A DNA stretch of 64,000 nt from Catellatospora sp. TT07R-123 (GTDB lineage Bacteria > Actinomycetota > Actinomycetes > Mycobacteriales > Micromonosporaceae). The notes beneath the pieces are model-generated. The model was not told the DNA's origin and ran no database searches. It saw nothing but the letters and a program-made list of their open reading frames with translations. The translations under genes were made by a program, and so were the position numbers. The DNA lies in assembly GCF_018327705.1 (NCBI RefSeq), contig NZ_BNEM01000001.1, forward strand, positions 4,278,001-4,342,000, read 5' to 3'. Positions 16,327 to 25,274 of this stretch are shown in pieces (within the stretch, counting starts at the first letter, position 1; each line of letters begins with the position of its first letter).

Positions 16327-17967
16327 TCACCGGTCGCAGAAGTCGCGCCACGCCCGCTGCGAGACCGCGTCCCGCAGGCGGAAGTCCGCCGTCGACCAGT
16401 TGATGTCGAAATACGTGATCCATAGGGCCTTGCCAGCGATCGCCTTGCTCGCCATCGAGGTGAGCCAGGCCGCCCGGCCGCTGCCGGAGTCGCCGGTGAT
16501 CTTCGCGCTGCCCATCTCGGCGATGCCCCACGGCTTCTTCTCCCCGTCGGAGATCGCCTGCACCCGGCCGACCAGGTCGTCGGCGCTGGTGTACTTCTTC
16601 TTGTCCCAGTTGTAGACGTCCCAGCCGAGCACGTCGATGACGTCGCCGCCCGCGTAGTAGTCGCGCCACTTGCGGCCCGACTGCGACATCAGGGTCCAGT
16701 CCATCAGGACCAGCGTGGCGTGCAGCTTCGGGTTGCCCGCCTGGTCGGCCAGGCCCGCCAGGCGGCGCCAGGCCGCCCGGTAGTCGGCCGCGGTGAAGAC
16801 GCCGGACTCGATGTTGTCCTCGGGCTCGTGGTAGTAGACCCAGTACACGTCGCGGTCGCGCGGCGCGTTGGCGAACCAGCTGCGCAGGTACGAGTCGCGC
16901 GAGCCGTTCAGGATGTCCTTGGGCGAGTACTTGAACGACACGATGACGGTGCGCTTGGCGTTGCCGGCGCTGCCCGGCCAGTTGGCCGGCGCACCGGGGT
17001 AGAACACCCGGGCCGCCTCCATACCGCCGAAGTAGCCGTCCTCGCGCGCCAGCGCCTGCGTGTACGACTCGCCGTTCTCCTGGTAGAAGGAGGCGCCGCA
17101 CAGGGTGCTGCCGGTCGGCAGGTCGGGCGGCGTCCCGCTGCCCGCCGACGGGGTGGCCCCGGGCGAGGCGGACGGGTCGAGCGACGCCCCGGGCGACGGG
17201 GTGCCCGACGGCTTGCCGCTGGGCCCCGGGCTCTCGCGGCCCTGGACGGCCTCGCGCATCTCCCGCTCGGTCGCGGTCGACTCGATGTACGTCACCTCCA
17301 GCACCGCCCGGCCCTCACCGTGCTCCCCGGCGTAGAGGGTGAGCGGCTTGCTGTCGCTGGCGTTGGTGACCGCGAAGGAGTACTGCGTCGCGGTCGGGAC
17401 CGGCTGGGCCAGCGGCCCGATCGCGCCGTCGACGTTGAAGGTGAGCAGGTTGGCCTCGGAGACGGCCGGGTTCTCGTTGAGCACCTGGCCCAGACCGGGG
17501 CGGTGCGCGTAGGCGAGGTCCTTCTCGGTCCAGTCGCTGGACAGCACGGTGCGCACCTTCACGTGGCCCGGCGGCTTGCCCTCGGCCTGCACCAGCAGCG
17601 ACATGGCGGCGATGCGGTAGCCGGCCGGGATGGGCACGTCGAACTTGAGGTACGACACGGCGTAGTAGTCGGGCTTGGAGACGGCGACCAGCTTGTCCTC
17701 GGCACCGAAGACGTTGTCCGGCTGCTCGCGTACGACGTACGTGTCCTCACTGACCTTGATCTTCAAGGTCGTCGTCGCGGGCGGGTCGTCCCCGCCTGTC
17801 ACGAGCACCACCACCGCGGTGCCGATGAGCGCCACGCCGACGACGGTCGCCGCGATCGCCGCCACGAGCATCCGGCCGCGCGGCAGTCGCGCGGGCCGGC
17901 GTCGCTGCGGCCGACGTAAGCTCCGCGGCGGGGGCGCGTTTCGAAGGGTCCGGTCTGTATAGGCCAC
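16327..17967 (-). CDS. Membrane-anchored DNRLRE + GH26-like glycoside hydrolase
   Basis: The 546-residue protein has an arginine-rich cytoplasmic N-terminus and one membrane helix (about 33-56). A DNRLRE/CBM96-like beta-sandwich follows (about 68-230; SEDTYVVREQPDNVFG, YLKFDV), then a Pro/Ser/Gly linker (245-285) and a catalytic domain (290-546). Candidate catalytic residues are Glu381 in WVYYHEPED and Glu484 in WGIAEMGS, the GH26-like arrangement. It probably acts on the cell's own exopolysaccharide. I chose the GTG at 17967 because GGAG lies 7 bp upstream. It borders the EPS locus opposite the related lipoprotein at 4069-5082. The substrate is unknown. Confidence 0.78.
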   Translation of the reverse strand: MAYTDRTLRNAPPPRSLRRPQRRRPARLPRGRMLVAAIAATVVGVALIGTAVVVLVTGGDDPPATTTLKIKVSEDTYVVREQPDNVFGAEDKLVAVSKPDYYAVSYLKFDVPIPAGYRIAAMSLLVQAEGKPPGHVKVRTVLSSDWTEKDLAYAHRPGLGQVLNENPAVSEANLLTFNVDGAIGPLAQPVPTATQYSFAVTNASDSKPLTLYAGEHGEGRAVLEVTYIESTATEREMREAVQGRESPGPSGKPSGTPSPGASLDPSASPGATPSAGSGTPPDLPTGSTLCGASFYQENGESYTQALAREDGYFGGMEAARVFYPGAPANWPGSAGNAKRTVIVSFKYSPKDILNGSRDSYLRSWFANAPRDRDVYWVYYHEPEDNIESGVFTAADYRAAWRRLAGLADQAGNPKLHATLVLMDWTLMSQSGRKWRDYYAGGDVIDVLGWDVYNWDKKKYTSADDLVGRVQAISDGEKKPWGIAEMGSAKITGDSGSGRAAWLTSMASKAIAGKALWITYFDINWSTADFRLRDAVSQRAWRDFCDR

Positions 17968-18133
17968 GGTCAGACTCCGAGCATTTCCAGCGGCAGGCGC
18001 CGCGTTGAGGGATGGTGCACGGCAGCCTTGTGCGGCGCCACCGCGGATGAGCACCCGCAGCGCGCCGCACAGTTCACCACCGATTGTCGATCACGCATTC
18101 GTGACCGTTGATCGAAATCGCTTCCGATCAGTG

Positions 18134-19453
18134 CTACGGCAATGGGAAGAAGGCGATCCTTCCATGGAACTCGCCATGAACTGTATCGGTGTCGCTGGCT
18201 ATCCACAGTCCGGACGCCGTCGCGTAGATGTCCTCGGTGCCCACACCCCGGTCCTTGCCCGGGTTCCAGGCCAGGGCCTTGCCGGTCGCCGGGTTGATCG
18301 CGCCGACACCCTCGGCGGGGACGGCCCCCGGACCCGCGTCGTTGTGCCCCTGCGGGTTGTCCAGCCAGCGCTGGTGGCCGCCCACGTAGACGGCGGCGCC
18401 GGCCACCGCGACCGACAGCAGCGTGTCGCGGCCGGTGTAGTTGACCCAGGTCGGCTGCTTGCCCGAGGTCGCGGTGCCGAAGTCCCAGCGGGCCGCGGTG
18501 TCGCACAGCGCGCCGGTGCGCCCGCCGCCGCTGGTCACCACGGCGAACCAGGTGCCGTCGGCGGAGATGTCGACGCCCCGCAGGTACGTCGGGAACGTGT
18601 CCAGGCACTGCTCGCGGTAGCGGATGGTGGTCCACGGCGACAGCGTCGCGGCCGCGCCGGTGAGGTTGACCACGGCGATCTGCTCGCGCAGCTGGCCCGC
18701 GACCCGGCTGAAGTTGCCGATGATCACCAGGCGGGTGCCGTCGGGCGTCACGTCCAGGCCGGTCACCTTGATCGCCGAGGTGACCCCGGCGGTGGTGACC
18801 CGGGCGACGTCCACGTTGACGTTCAGGAAGTCGTCGCGGGCGCCGGTGGCGGCGTTCAGCGCGGCCAGGGCGCGCCGGGTGGCCCCGCCGACGGTCTGGA
18901 ACCTGCCGCCGATGATGAGCCGGTTGCCCGACAGCTTCATGTCGTCGACGCCGCCCGCGATGTCCGGGACGGTGAAGCCCGCCCAGGAGGCGCCGGTGGC
19001 CGCGTTGACGCGTTCCACGCCGCGCGAGCGCACGCCGTTGACGTTGGTGAAGTCGCCCGCGATGTAGAGCGACTGCCCGTCCGGCGCCGCGGCCAGCGCG
19101 CGCACCGCACCGTCGACCACCGGCTTGAAGGTGGTGTCGAGGGCGCCCGTGGTGGCGTTGAAGGCGAACAGGCGGCGCTGCGTGGTCACGGTGCCCGAGT
19201 TGGACGGCCGGACCGAGTTGAACGAGCCGCCGACGTAGACGCGGTTGCCGATGGCGAGGATCTTGTAGGCCGTGCCGTCGAGGGCGTGCGGCGTCCAGTT
19301 GACCGGGTCCTGCCCGACCAGCCTGGTGTGTTGCGCCGACACGGCCGAGGCGGAGGCGCCCAGGGCGACCGCGACCAGCGTCGTCACCGAGGTGAGCGCG
19401 GCGAGCGCGAGGCGCCGCCGACGCCCGTGGCGTACCAGTGAGAACCCAGACAT
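18134..19453 (-). CDS. Secreted delta-60-type beta-propeller protein
   Basis: The 439-residue protein has an Arg-rich N-terminus and a signal peptide (hydrophobic 14-35, likely cut near SAVSA). The rest is a chain of strand-rich repeats of the delta-60/PQQ-like kind, for example VYVGGSFNSV, LYIAGDFTNV, LIIGGRFQTV, LVIIGNFSRV and VYVGGHQRW. Such proteins form beta-propellers at the cell surface and are thought to bind ligands. Function is unknown. It is clearly paralogous to the N-terminal half of the next protein (19695-22259). The gene lies downstream of that one on the same strand, separated by a terminator. Confidence 0.75.
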   Translation of the reverse strand: MSGFSLVRHGRRRRLALAALTSVTTLVAVALGASASAVSAQHTRLVGQDPVNWTPHALDGTAYKILAIGNRVYVGGSFNSVRPSNSGTVTTQRRLFAFNATTGALDTTFKPVVDGAVRALAAAPDGQSLYIAGDFTNVNGVRSRGVERVNAATGASWAGFTVPDIAGGVDDMKLSGNRLIIGGRFQTVGGATRRALAALNAATGARDDFLNVNVDVARVTTAGVTSAIKVTGLDVTPDGTRLVIIGNFSRVAGQLREQIAVVNLTGAAATLSPWTTIRYREQCLDTFPTYLRGVDISADGTWFAVVTSGGGRTGALCDTAARWDFGTATSGKQPTWVNYTGRDTLLSVAVAGAAVYVGGHQRWLDNPQGHNDAGPGAVPAEGVGAINPATGKALAWNPGKDRGVGTEDIYATASGLWIASDTDTVHGEFHGRIAFFPLP

Positions 19454-19642
19454 GGTTCGGATGCTGCCAGTTCACAGATGTTAAGGCTGTCGCCGAACCG
19501 ACCCGGGAGCTGCCGTAACCATTGCCGCAAAAAGGGACTAGCTGCACAAACTGGGACACCAAATAGGACTATAAGCCGCACACTGCGCCGAAAGTCGGCC
19601 GGATGGACCGGTTCCGGCGGCCCGGTCGGGTCCGGAAACGTG

Positions 19643-19674
19643 CCGGACCGGCCACCAGGTGGTGGCCGGTCCGG
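19643..19674 (-). terminator. Terminator hairpin after the malectin protein gene
   Basis: A perfect 14-bp stem pairs CCGGACCGGCCACC (19643-19656) with GGTGGCCGGTCCGG (19661-19674) around AGGT. It lies 20 bp past the stop of the large propeller protein on the minus strand. Confidence 0.75.
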
Positions 19675-19694
19675 TTACTACGTCAGGTGCTGCG

Positions 19695-22259
19695 TCAGCC
19701 GCGGATGAACGCGCCCGGCGAACGCCAGTCGACCCCGTCGATCGCCGGGCCGCTGACCGCGACCGCGGAACCGCTGAAGGCCGTACCGTCGAACGCCCGC
19801 TTGATCAGGCGGCTGTCCGGCGCGCTGCGCGACCAGTACGCGTACCCGCCGGAGATGAACAGCACCCCGGAGGTGTTGGTCAGGTTCTCCAGCGCGCTGG
19901 TCGTGCCGCTGCCCGCGATCGAGAAGCGCTGCGACCCGGCGATGCCGCTGTCCGGGCTGAACCAGCGCCAGAACAGGTTGTTCGACCCGGCGATGGTGTA
20001 GAAGAGCTTCCCGTTCAGGAAGAACATGCTGCGCACGTTCGGCAGCTCGGTGTAGAGGTTGGTCTTCACCCCGGCGTACGTGACGCTGGTGGTGTCCTTC
20101 TCGTCCACCGGCACCGTGTCCCAGTACGGGTTCGAGTGCGGGTTGAGCAGCGTCGCCGGACCGAAGTTGGTGCCGTCGAACGTCCGGACGTACATGTTGC
20201 TGTCGGACATGCCGTAGAACAGCTTGTTGCCGACCAGGAACGCGCCACGCAGGTTCGCCCACACCGTGCCGTCGGCGCCGCCGACCGCGGTGAGCGCACC
20301 GGCCACGGTGCCGTTGTACGACCGCTTCGCCACACCGCTGCCGGTGCCGGCGCTGGTACGGATGATCTCGATCGCCTCGACGCCCGGGTTCTGCACCACG
20401 TGCGTGAAGTCGATGTTGACCGTGCCGTCGCTGGTCACCGGGAAGGCCAGCTTGTGGCCCACCTTGTAACCGACCTGCGCCACCGTGTCGTAGTCGTCGG
20501 CGACCAGGGTGCCGTCGATGCTGATGTCGAAGGTCCGGTCACCGGGCAGGTGGTAGAGCCAGTCCCGCGCGACGAAGTAGAGGCGGACCTCCACCTGCGT
20601 CCCGGCGGTGACCGGGAACGACCAGCTCATCTCCGGTGCGGCCGCGGCGTCGTACCGCTGGTCGTTGAAGACCTCCAGCGGGGTGCTGGCCGCCACGGAG
20701 CCGTCCAGCGAGATCGCGTTCGACGTGATCGAGTTAACCGAGCTGCCCGTGTTGTGGTACGTGCTCGGCGCCGCAGCGGTGTCCGCGGACCAGGGCAGCA
20801 GCCCGTCGTTGGCAGCCACCTCGGGACCGCCGGCGTTGACGCGGAACAGCACGTCGTTGGCCGGGATGCTCACCGTGTTGTTCGGGAAGAACACGTCGGT
20901 CGGCAGGTCGCCCACCGTCCAGGACGGCGGCGTGTAGCCACCGGCCAGCGGGAAGTACGCGATCCGGCCCCGCTTGTACTCGAAGTTGCCGATGTACTCG
21001 GTGTCGGAGCCGACGTAGAGGCCGTCCTCGGTGGCGTACAGCGCCGAGGCGCCGATGCCGCGCGGGTGGCGGCCGGGGTTCCACGCCTGCGGAACGCCGT
21101 TGACCGGCTCCAGCGCGGCCAGGCCGGGACGGGCCACGGCACCCTGGCGGGCCCGGTCGGCACCGTCGCTGTTGTTCATCCAGCGCTCGTGGCCGCCGAC
21201 GTACACCGAGGCGCCGGTGATCGCCACCGACAGCAGGGTGTCGCCACCGGTCCAGTCGACCCAGGTCGGCTGGAGGTTGGTGCCGGTCGCCGACGTCTCC
21301 CAGCGGGAGGCGCTGTCGCACAGCACCGTGTTGCCGTACGGCCCACCGGTGTTGACGACGACGAAGTAGGTGCCGTCCGGCGAGATGTCGACGTCGCGGA
21401 CCCACTTGTCGAACGCGTTGCGGCTGCACACGTCGTCGAACCGGTTGGTGTGCCAGTTGGCGATGGTGGCGGTCGGCCCGGTCAGGTCGAGCATGACGAC
21501 CTGGTCGTAGTCGCCGCCGTTGGCCGTCTTGAAGTTGCCGATGACGACGGCCTTGGTGCCGTCCGGGGTGATGTCCAGGTCGGTCGCGCCGACCGCGGAG
21601 TTGGCCCCGGTGCCGTTGTAGTTGTGGTGCCCGGTCAGCGAGATGTTCGCGTACGGGTCGTAGGCGCCCGTGGCCGCGTCCAGCGTCACCAGGCCGTTGC
21701 GGGTGATGACCTCAGTGGCGGTCGTCACGGTCGTGAAGAAGCCACCGACCAGCAGCCGGTTGCCGAACTGCTTGACCGTGTTCACCGCGCCGTTCAGCGA
21801 CGGCGCCTTGAACGAGTTCACCACCGAGCCGTCGGTCGTGTTGAGCAGCACCAGCCGGCTCCAGCCACCCGCCTGGACACCGGTGAACCGGCCGCCCACG
21901 TAGATGGTGTTCGGGGCCGGGCCCGGCATCACCTGAACGACCTCGTCGTTGATGTTCGGGCTAAACGCCGGATCCACCAGACCGGTGGTGGCGTCGAACG
22001 CGAACAGCCACGGCTTGGCGTACACCGTTCCGGTGCCGCGGTCGGTCACGCCCGTGAACGTGCCACCGGCGAACACCTTGTTGCCCACCTTGAGGATGGT
22101 GTTGACGGTGCCGTCGTTGATGTTCGGGGTCGCCGTCGACGGCACCGCCGACGGCAGGCCGGTGTGCACCGGCTGGACCGCCTGCGCTGGACCGATGCCA
22201 AGTAGCGTGATGGCCAGGGCGGACAGCCCTGCCACCGAGGTGCGACTAAGCCTTCGCAC
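19695..22259 (-). CDS. Secreted delta-60 propeller protein with malectin domain
   Basis: The 854-residue protein starts with a signal peptide (MRRLSRTSVAGLSALAITLL, likely cut after AQA near residue 27). Residues 30-460 are delta-60-type propeller repeats (VFAGGTFTGV, IYVGGRFTGV, LLVGGFFTTV). Residues about 470-625 match a malectin domain (FRVNAGGPEV, VRLYFVARDW, FDISIDGTLV), a fold that binds carbohydrate. The C-terminal 220 residues form another strand-rich region with FDGT repeats. A surface carbohydrate-binding role linked to the neighbouring EPS genes is likely. The GTG at 22259 follows GGGAG and gives an exact signal peptide. The N-terminal half is paralogous to 18134-19453. Confidence 0.8.
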   Translation of the reverse strand: MRRLSRTSVAGLSALAITLLGIGPAQAVQPVHTGLPSAVPSTATPNINDGTVNTILKVGNKVFAGGTFTGVTDRGTGTVYAKPWLFAFDATTGLVDPAFSPNINDEVVQVMPGPAPNTIYVGGRFTGVQAGGWSRLVLLNTTDGSVVNSFKAPSLNGAVNTVKQFGNRLLVGGFFTTVTTATEVITRNGLVTLDAATGAYDPYANISLTGHHNYNGTGANSAVGATDLDITPDGTKAVVIGNFKTANGGDYDQVVMLDLTGPTATIANWHTNRFDDVCSRNAFDKWVRDVDISPDGTYFVVVNTGGPYGNTVLCDSASRWETSATGTNLQPTWVDWTGGDTLLSVAITGASVYVGGHERWMNNSDGADRARQGAVARPGLAALEPVNGVPQAWNPGRHPRGIGASALYATEDGLYVGSDTEYIGNFEYKRGRIAYFPLAGGYTPPSWTVGDLPTDVFFPNNTVSIPANDVLFRVNAGGPEVAANDGLLPWSADTAAAPSTYHNTGSSVNSITSNAISLDGSVAASTPLEVFNDQRYDAAAAPEMSWSFPVTAGTQVEVRLYFVARDWLYHLPGDRTFDISIDGTLVADDYDTVAQVGYKVGHKLAFPVTSDGTVNIDFTHVVQNPGVEAIEIIRTSAGTGSGVAKRSYNGTVAGALTAVGGADGTVWANLRGAFLVGNKLFYGMSDSNMYVRTFDGTNFGPATLLNPHSNPYWDTVPVDEKDTTSVTYAGVKTNLYTELPNVRSMFFLNGKLFYTIAGSNNLFWRWFSPDSGIAGSQRFSIAGSGTTSALENLTNTSGVLFISGGYAYWSRSAPDSRLIKRAFDGTAFSGSAVAVSGPAIDGVDWRSPGAFIRG

Positions 22260-22684
22260 AGTTTTCTCCCACCCAGCACATAGAAAGGGGTCGGCGTCGG
22301 CCGACCAACGCCCAAACGCGACCAGGCTCGCGGGGCGGCAAACGCTAAACCTGAAGCTTCCGTTAGCACGCTGCGGCAGGCAAGAGGGAGTGCGGCAATG
22401 TGACTGTTCGGCCGAGCCGCGCACACCACCCCGGTCTGCCTGGCCATATGATCGCCATCTTGCGACAGGCCGCCGGTCGTCCGAGGTCAGGCACCTGTCG
22501 TCGTGACGCGCACAACAGCCATTCCCGCTATCGACTCCACGACAGTGAACCGTCGTGCGAGCCGTCTCGAAAGGGCTGTCAGCATAGCGCCGACCCCGCC
22601 TCTATCGTCTAATTCGGAATCGCGTGGGCGCAGACTTGCGAAAACGCGGCAGAAATCGATTTACGGGAGGGCTTTGCGACCGTA
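22260..22684. other. 425-bp intergenic region
   Basis: The gap between the malectin protein start and the ispF stop holds no open reading frame with actinobacterial codon bias. It should contain the promoter of the malectin protein gene near 22260-22400 and the 3' end of the ispF transcript. The 22580-22680 stretch is relatively AT-rich. I see no clear terminator hairpin. Confidence 0.4.
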
Positions 22685-23149
22685 TCAGGCCGGCAGCACC
22701 AGCGCCACCGCGATCGCGGCGAGGCCCTCGCCCCGGCCGGTCAGGCCCAAACCGTCGGTGGTCGTGCCGGAGACGGTGACCGGTGCCCCGGCCGCCTCCG
22801 ACAGCACCTGCTGCGCCTCGTCGCGGCGCTTGCCGATCTTGGGAGCCACCCCGATCACCTGGATCGAGACGTTCCCGATGGTGAAACCGGCCGCGCGCAC
22901 CCGGCGGGCCGCCTCGGCGAGCAGGACCACCCCGGCCGCGCCGGACCACTCGGGGCGGTCGGTGCCGAAGTTGGCGCCGAGGTCGCCCAGGCCCGCCGCG
23001 CTGAACAGCGCGTCGCAGGCGGCGTGGGCGGCGACGTCGGCGTCGGAGTGCCCGGCCAGGCCGGGCGTGTCCGGCCAGTGCAGCCCGGCCACCCAGCAGG
23101 GGCGCTGGGGGTCGAAGGCGTGCACGTCCGTACCGATACCGACTCTCAC
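22685..23149 (-). CDS. ispF: 2-C-methyl-D-erythritol 2,4-cyclodiphosphate synthase
   Basis: The 154-residue enzyme closes CDP-ME-2-phosphate into the cyclic diphosphate in the MEP isoprenoid pathway. The N-terminal [11 protein letters not shown] with the zinc ligand Asp-x-His, [11 protein letters not shown], the DLGANFGTD loop and [12 protein letters not shown] near the C-terminus are all present, and the length is normal. I chose the GTG at 23149, which starts the conserved [10 protein letters not shown]; the longer frame start has no homology. It lies downstream of ispD on the same strand, with a palindromic repeat in the 191-bp gap. Confidence 0.95.
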   Translation of the reverse strand: MRVGIGTDVHAFDPQRPCWVAGLHWPDTPGLAGHSDADVAAHAACDALFSAAGLGDLGANFGTDRPEWSGAAGVVLLAEAARRVRAAGFTIGNVSIQVIGVAPKIGKRRDEAQQVLSEAAGAPVTVSGTTTDGLGLTGRGEGLAAIAVALVLPA

Positions 23150-23231
23150 TGCTGTTCCCGTTCCTTGACGATCACGGTGCCAGGGGCACGGCACCCGCTC
23201 CGAACCCTAGAACACCCCGCCCTCGATCATC

Positions 23232-23292
23232 CAAGTTGCCGGGCAATCGGGCGTATCTTGACCCCGCTTTCGCCCGGTTGCCCGGCAACTTG
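23232..23292. repeat. Long palindromic intergenic repeat, copy 1
   Basis: The left arm (23232-23253) and right arm (23271-23292) form a 22-bp inverted repeat with one mismatch around a 17-nt loop; each arm contains AAGTTGCCGGGCAA. Nearly the same arms recur at 47777-47837. It lies between ispD and ispF and could act as a terminator or processing hairpin, or be a REP/MITE-like dispersed element. Confidence 0.85.
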
Positions 23293-23340
23293 CGCGATCT
23301 TGGGGGCCCGGCGCCCGGTGCGCTCCCCGCGGCCCGGTGC

Positions 23341-24081
23341 TCAGGCCGGGGTGGTGGATGCGGTGTCGGAGTGGGAGAGGAGGGCCGCGGCGATGGCGAG
23401 GTCGAGGGGGCGGGTGATTTTGAGGGCGTGCTCGGAGCCGGGGACGCAGTGGACGGGCAGGCCGAGGCGCTCGACCATGCCGGCGTCGTCGGTGTGCTCC
23501 GAGGCGGCCTCGGCATGGGCCTTGGCCAGCACCGCGCGGCGGAAGCCCTGTGGGGTCTGCACCACGCGCAGGGCGGCGCGGTCGACCGTCTCCAACACGG
23601 TGTCGGTGCTGTCGACGCGCTTGACGGTGTCGACCACGGGCAGCACCGGGATGACCGCGTCGTGGCCCGCGCGCACCGCGGCGGCGACCGCCTCCACCAG
23701 CTCCGGCGGGGTGAGGGCGCGGGCGGCGTCGTGGACGAGCACGATGTCGAGCCCGGCGGGCACCGCCGCCAGGGCGTTGGCCACGGACTGCTGCCGGGTG
23801 GCGCCGCCGGCCACCACGGTCGCGGCGGGGACCAGCTCTCTGACGGCGTCGACCTGGTCGGCCGGAGCCGCGATGACGACCAGCGCGACCGACGGCGCCT
23901 GGGCCAGCCGCGCACACGCGTGCGCCAGCAGCGGGCGGCCGCCCAGCTCGCGCAGCGCCTTGGGGATGCCGCCGCCGAGGCGCAGGCCCTGGCCGGCGGC
24001 GGGAACGAGAACCGCGACGTCCCGATGCTGCGGGACGTCGCGGTCTTCGATGTGTGAGGACATTGCCGGTGGAACGGTCAC
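23341..24081 (-). CDS. ispD: 2-C-methyl-D-erythritol 4-phosphate cytidylyltransferase
   Basis: The 246-residue enzyme couples MEP to CTP in the MEP isoprenoid pathway. The N-terminal nucleotide-binding loop is [20 protein letters not shown], followed by [22 protein letters not shown] and [13 protein letters not shown], all IspD signatures, and the length is normal. The GTG at 24081 overlaps the carD stop as GTGA, so the gene is probably coupled to carD; an in-frame ATG at 24063 is an alternative start. The order carD-ispD-ispF is common in actinobacteria. Confidence 0.93.
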   Translation of the reverse strand: MTVPPAMSSHIEDRDVPQHRDVAVLVPAAGQGLRLGGGIPKALRELGGRPLLAHACARLAQAPSVALVVIAAPADQVDAVRELVPAATVVAGGATRQQSVANALAAVPAGLDIVLVHDAARALTPPELVEAVAAAVRAGHDAVIPVLPVVDTVKRVDSTDTVLETVDRAALRVVQTPQGFRRAVLAKAHAEAASEHTDDAGMVERLGLPVHCVPGSEHALKITRPLDLAIAAALLSHSDTASTTPA

Positions 24082-24563
24082 GCTTCGGCGAGCACCTTGT
24101 CCAGGAGAACTTCAGCCCCGTCCTTGGTGCTCTTCTCAGCGAGCGCGACCTCGCCGACAAGGATGTCCCGGGCCTTGGCGAGCATCCGCTTCTCCCCCGC
24201 AGACAGACCGCGCTCCCGCTCGCGGCGCCAGAGGTCACGCACCACCTCAGCCACCTTGAGCGGGTTACCCGAGGCGAGCTTCTCGAGATTCGCCTTGTAA
24301 CGCCGCGACCAGTTGGTCGGCTCCTCGGTGTGCGGAGCGCGGAGGACGTCGAAAACCTTGGACAGGCCCTCTTCGCCAACCACCTCTCGCACGCCGACGA
24401 TCTCGGCGTTCTCGGCGGGCACCCGCACCGTCAGGTCACCCTGAGCAACCCGAAGGACGAGGTAAAGCTTTTCCTCGCCCTTGATGGTGCGGGTCTCGAT
24501 AGCCTCGATGAGTGCGGCCCCGTGGTGGGGGTAGACAACGGTCTCGCCGACACTGAAATCCAT
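24078..24563 (-). CDS. carD: CarD family RNA polymerase-binding transcription factor
   Basis: The 161-residue protein begins [20 protein letters not shown], the Tudor-like RNA polymerase-interaction domain. A helical C-terminal DNA-binding domain follows, with [15 protein letters not shown] and [22 protein letters not shown]. In mycobacteria CarD binds the RNA polymerase beta subunit and stabilises open promoter complexes, notably at rRNA promoters. Length and motifs match closely. It heads the carD-ispD-ispF group and overlaps ispD by 4 bp. The 296-bp upstream gap holds its promoter and that of the divergent small membrane protein. Confidence 0.95.
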   Translation of the reverse strand: MDFSVGETVVYPHHGAALIEAIETRTIKGEEKLYLVLRVAQGDLTVRVPAENAEIVGVREVVGEEGLSKVFDVLRAPHTEEPTNWSRRYKANLEKLASGNPLKVAEVVRDLWRRERERGLSAGEKRMLAKARDILVGEVALAEKSTKDGAEVLLDKVLAEA

Positions 24564-24859
24564 AGGTACGAAACCCCTTTCGCTGTGTCTAGGGTAACAC
24601 GGACGTGCCGTGCAGTCCCAGCCCGTCTTGCACAGTTAGCGCAGCTCACCCCTGTTGTGAGCCGTATTTCTTCTGCTTGACACAGCGGGCGCGACTTCGG
24701 TGCACTACGCTGAGTGACCGTTTATCCACTCATTGGCGCGACTGATGTCCGTTGTCCGTCTCGTCAACGAGACTCGATCTCCTCCGATGTTGCCACTGGC
24801 GTGATCGGTTTCGAAGCGCGACAGTAGAGGGACGCGGTGTTGCACGCGAGGAGCCGGCG

Positions 24860-25270
24860 ATGGGCACGCTGGGAAACGGACTGCCCGACCTCCCGCCCGA
24901 GTGGGGTGAGGTCGTCATTCCGGATGATCCCGCGGAGCTGGCCGAAGAGGCCGTGAAGGTCCGCGCGGAACTCAAGCGGGAGGCACGGGCCCGGCGTCGG
25001 GCCGTACGCCGCGCCCGCTGGCGAAAGCGCCTGCACCTGCCCGAACGCATCGACGACCCCGAGGCGCCCTCGCTGGCGCTGCCGCTGCTGGTGCTGGCCG
25101 TCGCGGTCGTGATCACCCTGCTCAGCCTGGTGCTCATCGCCTGGCCGGGGCTGACCCGGCCGATCCCGCGGCAGCCCAACCCGGGCCCGCCGGTCGTGCC
25201 GGGCCCGTCCGTCTCCGCCCCGGCCTCGACCCCGCCGGGGACCCCGCCCGCCAGCCCCGCCGCAGGCTGA
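24860..25270 (+). CDS. Small single-pass membrane protein, unknown function
   Basis: The 136-residue protein has a cytoplasmic, charged N-terminal part (residues 1-67) that includes an Arg-rich helix (RARRRAVRRARWRKRL). One membrane helix follows (about 72-95, LALPLLVLAVAVVITLL), then a Pro/Ser-rich external tail. The ATG at 24860 follows GAGGAG at a good distance, which supports a real gene over a longer frame start. It is convergent with the next gene, leaving a 4-bp gap. I do not recognise a family. Confidence 0.65.
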   Translation: MGTLGNGLPDLPPEWGEVVIPDDPAELAEEAVKVRAELKREARARRRAVRRARWRKRLHLPERIDDPEAPSLALPLLVLAVAVVITLLSLVLIAWPGLTRPIPRQPNPGPPVVPGPSVSAPASTPPGTPPASPAAG

Positions 25271-25274
25271 GCCC

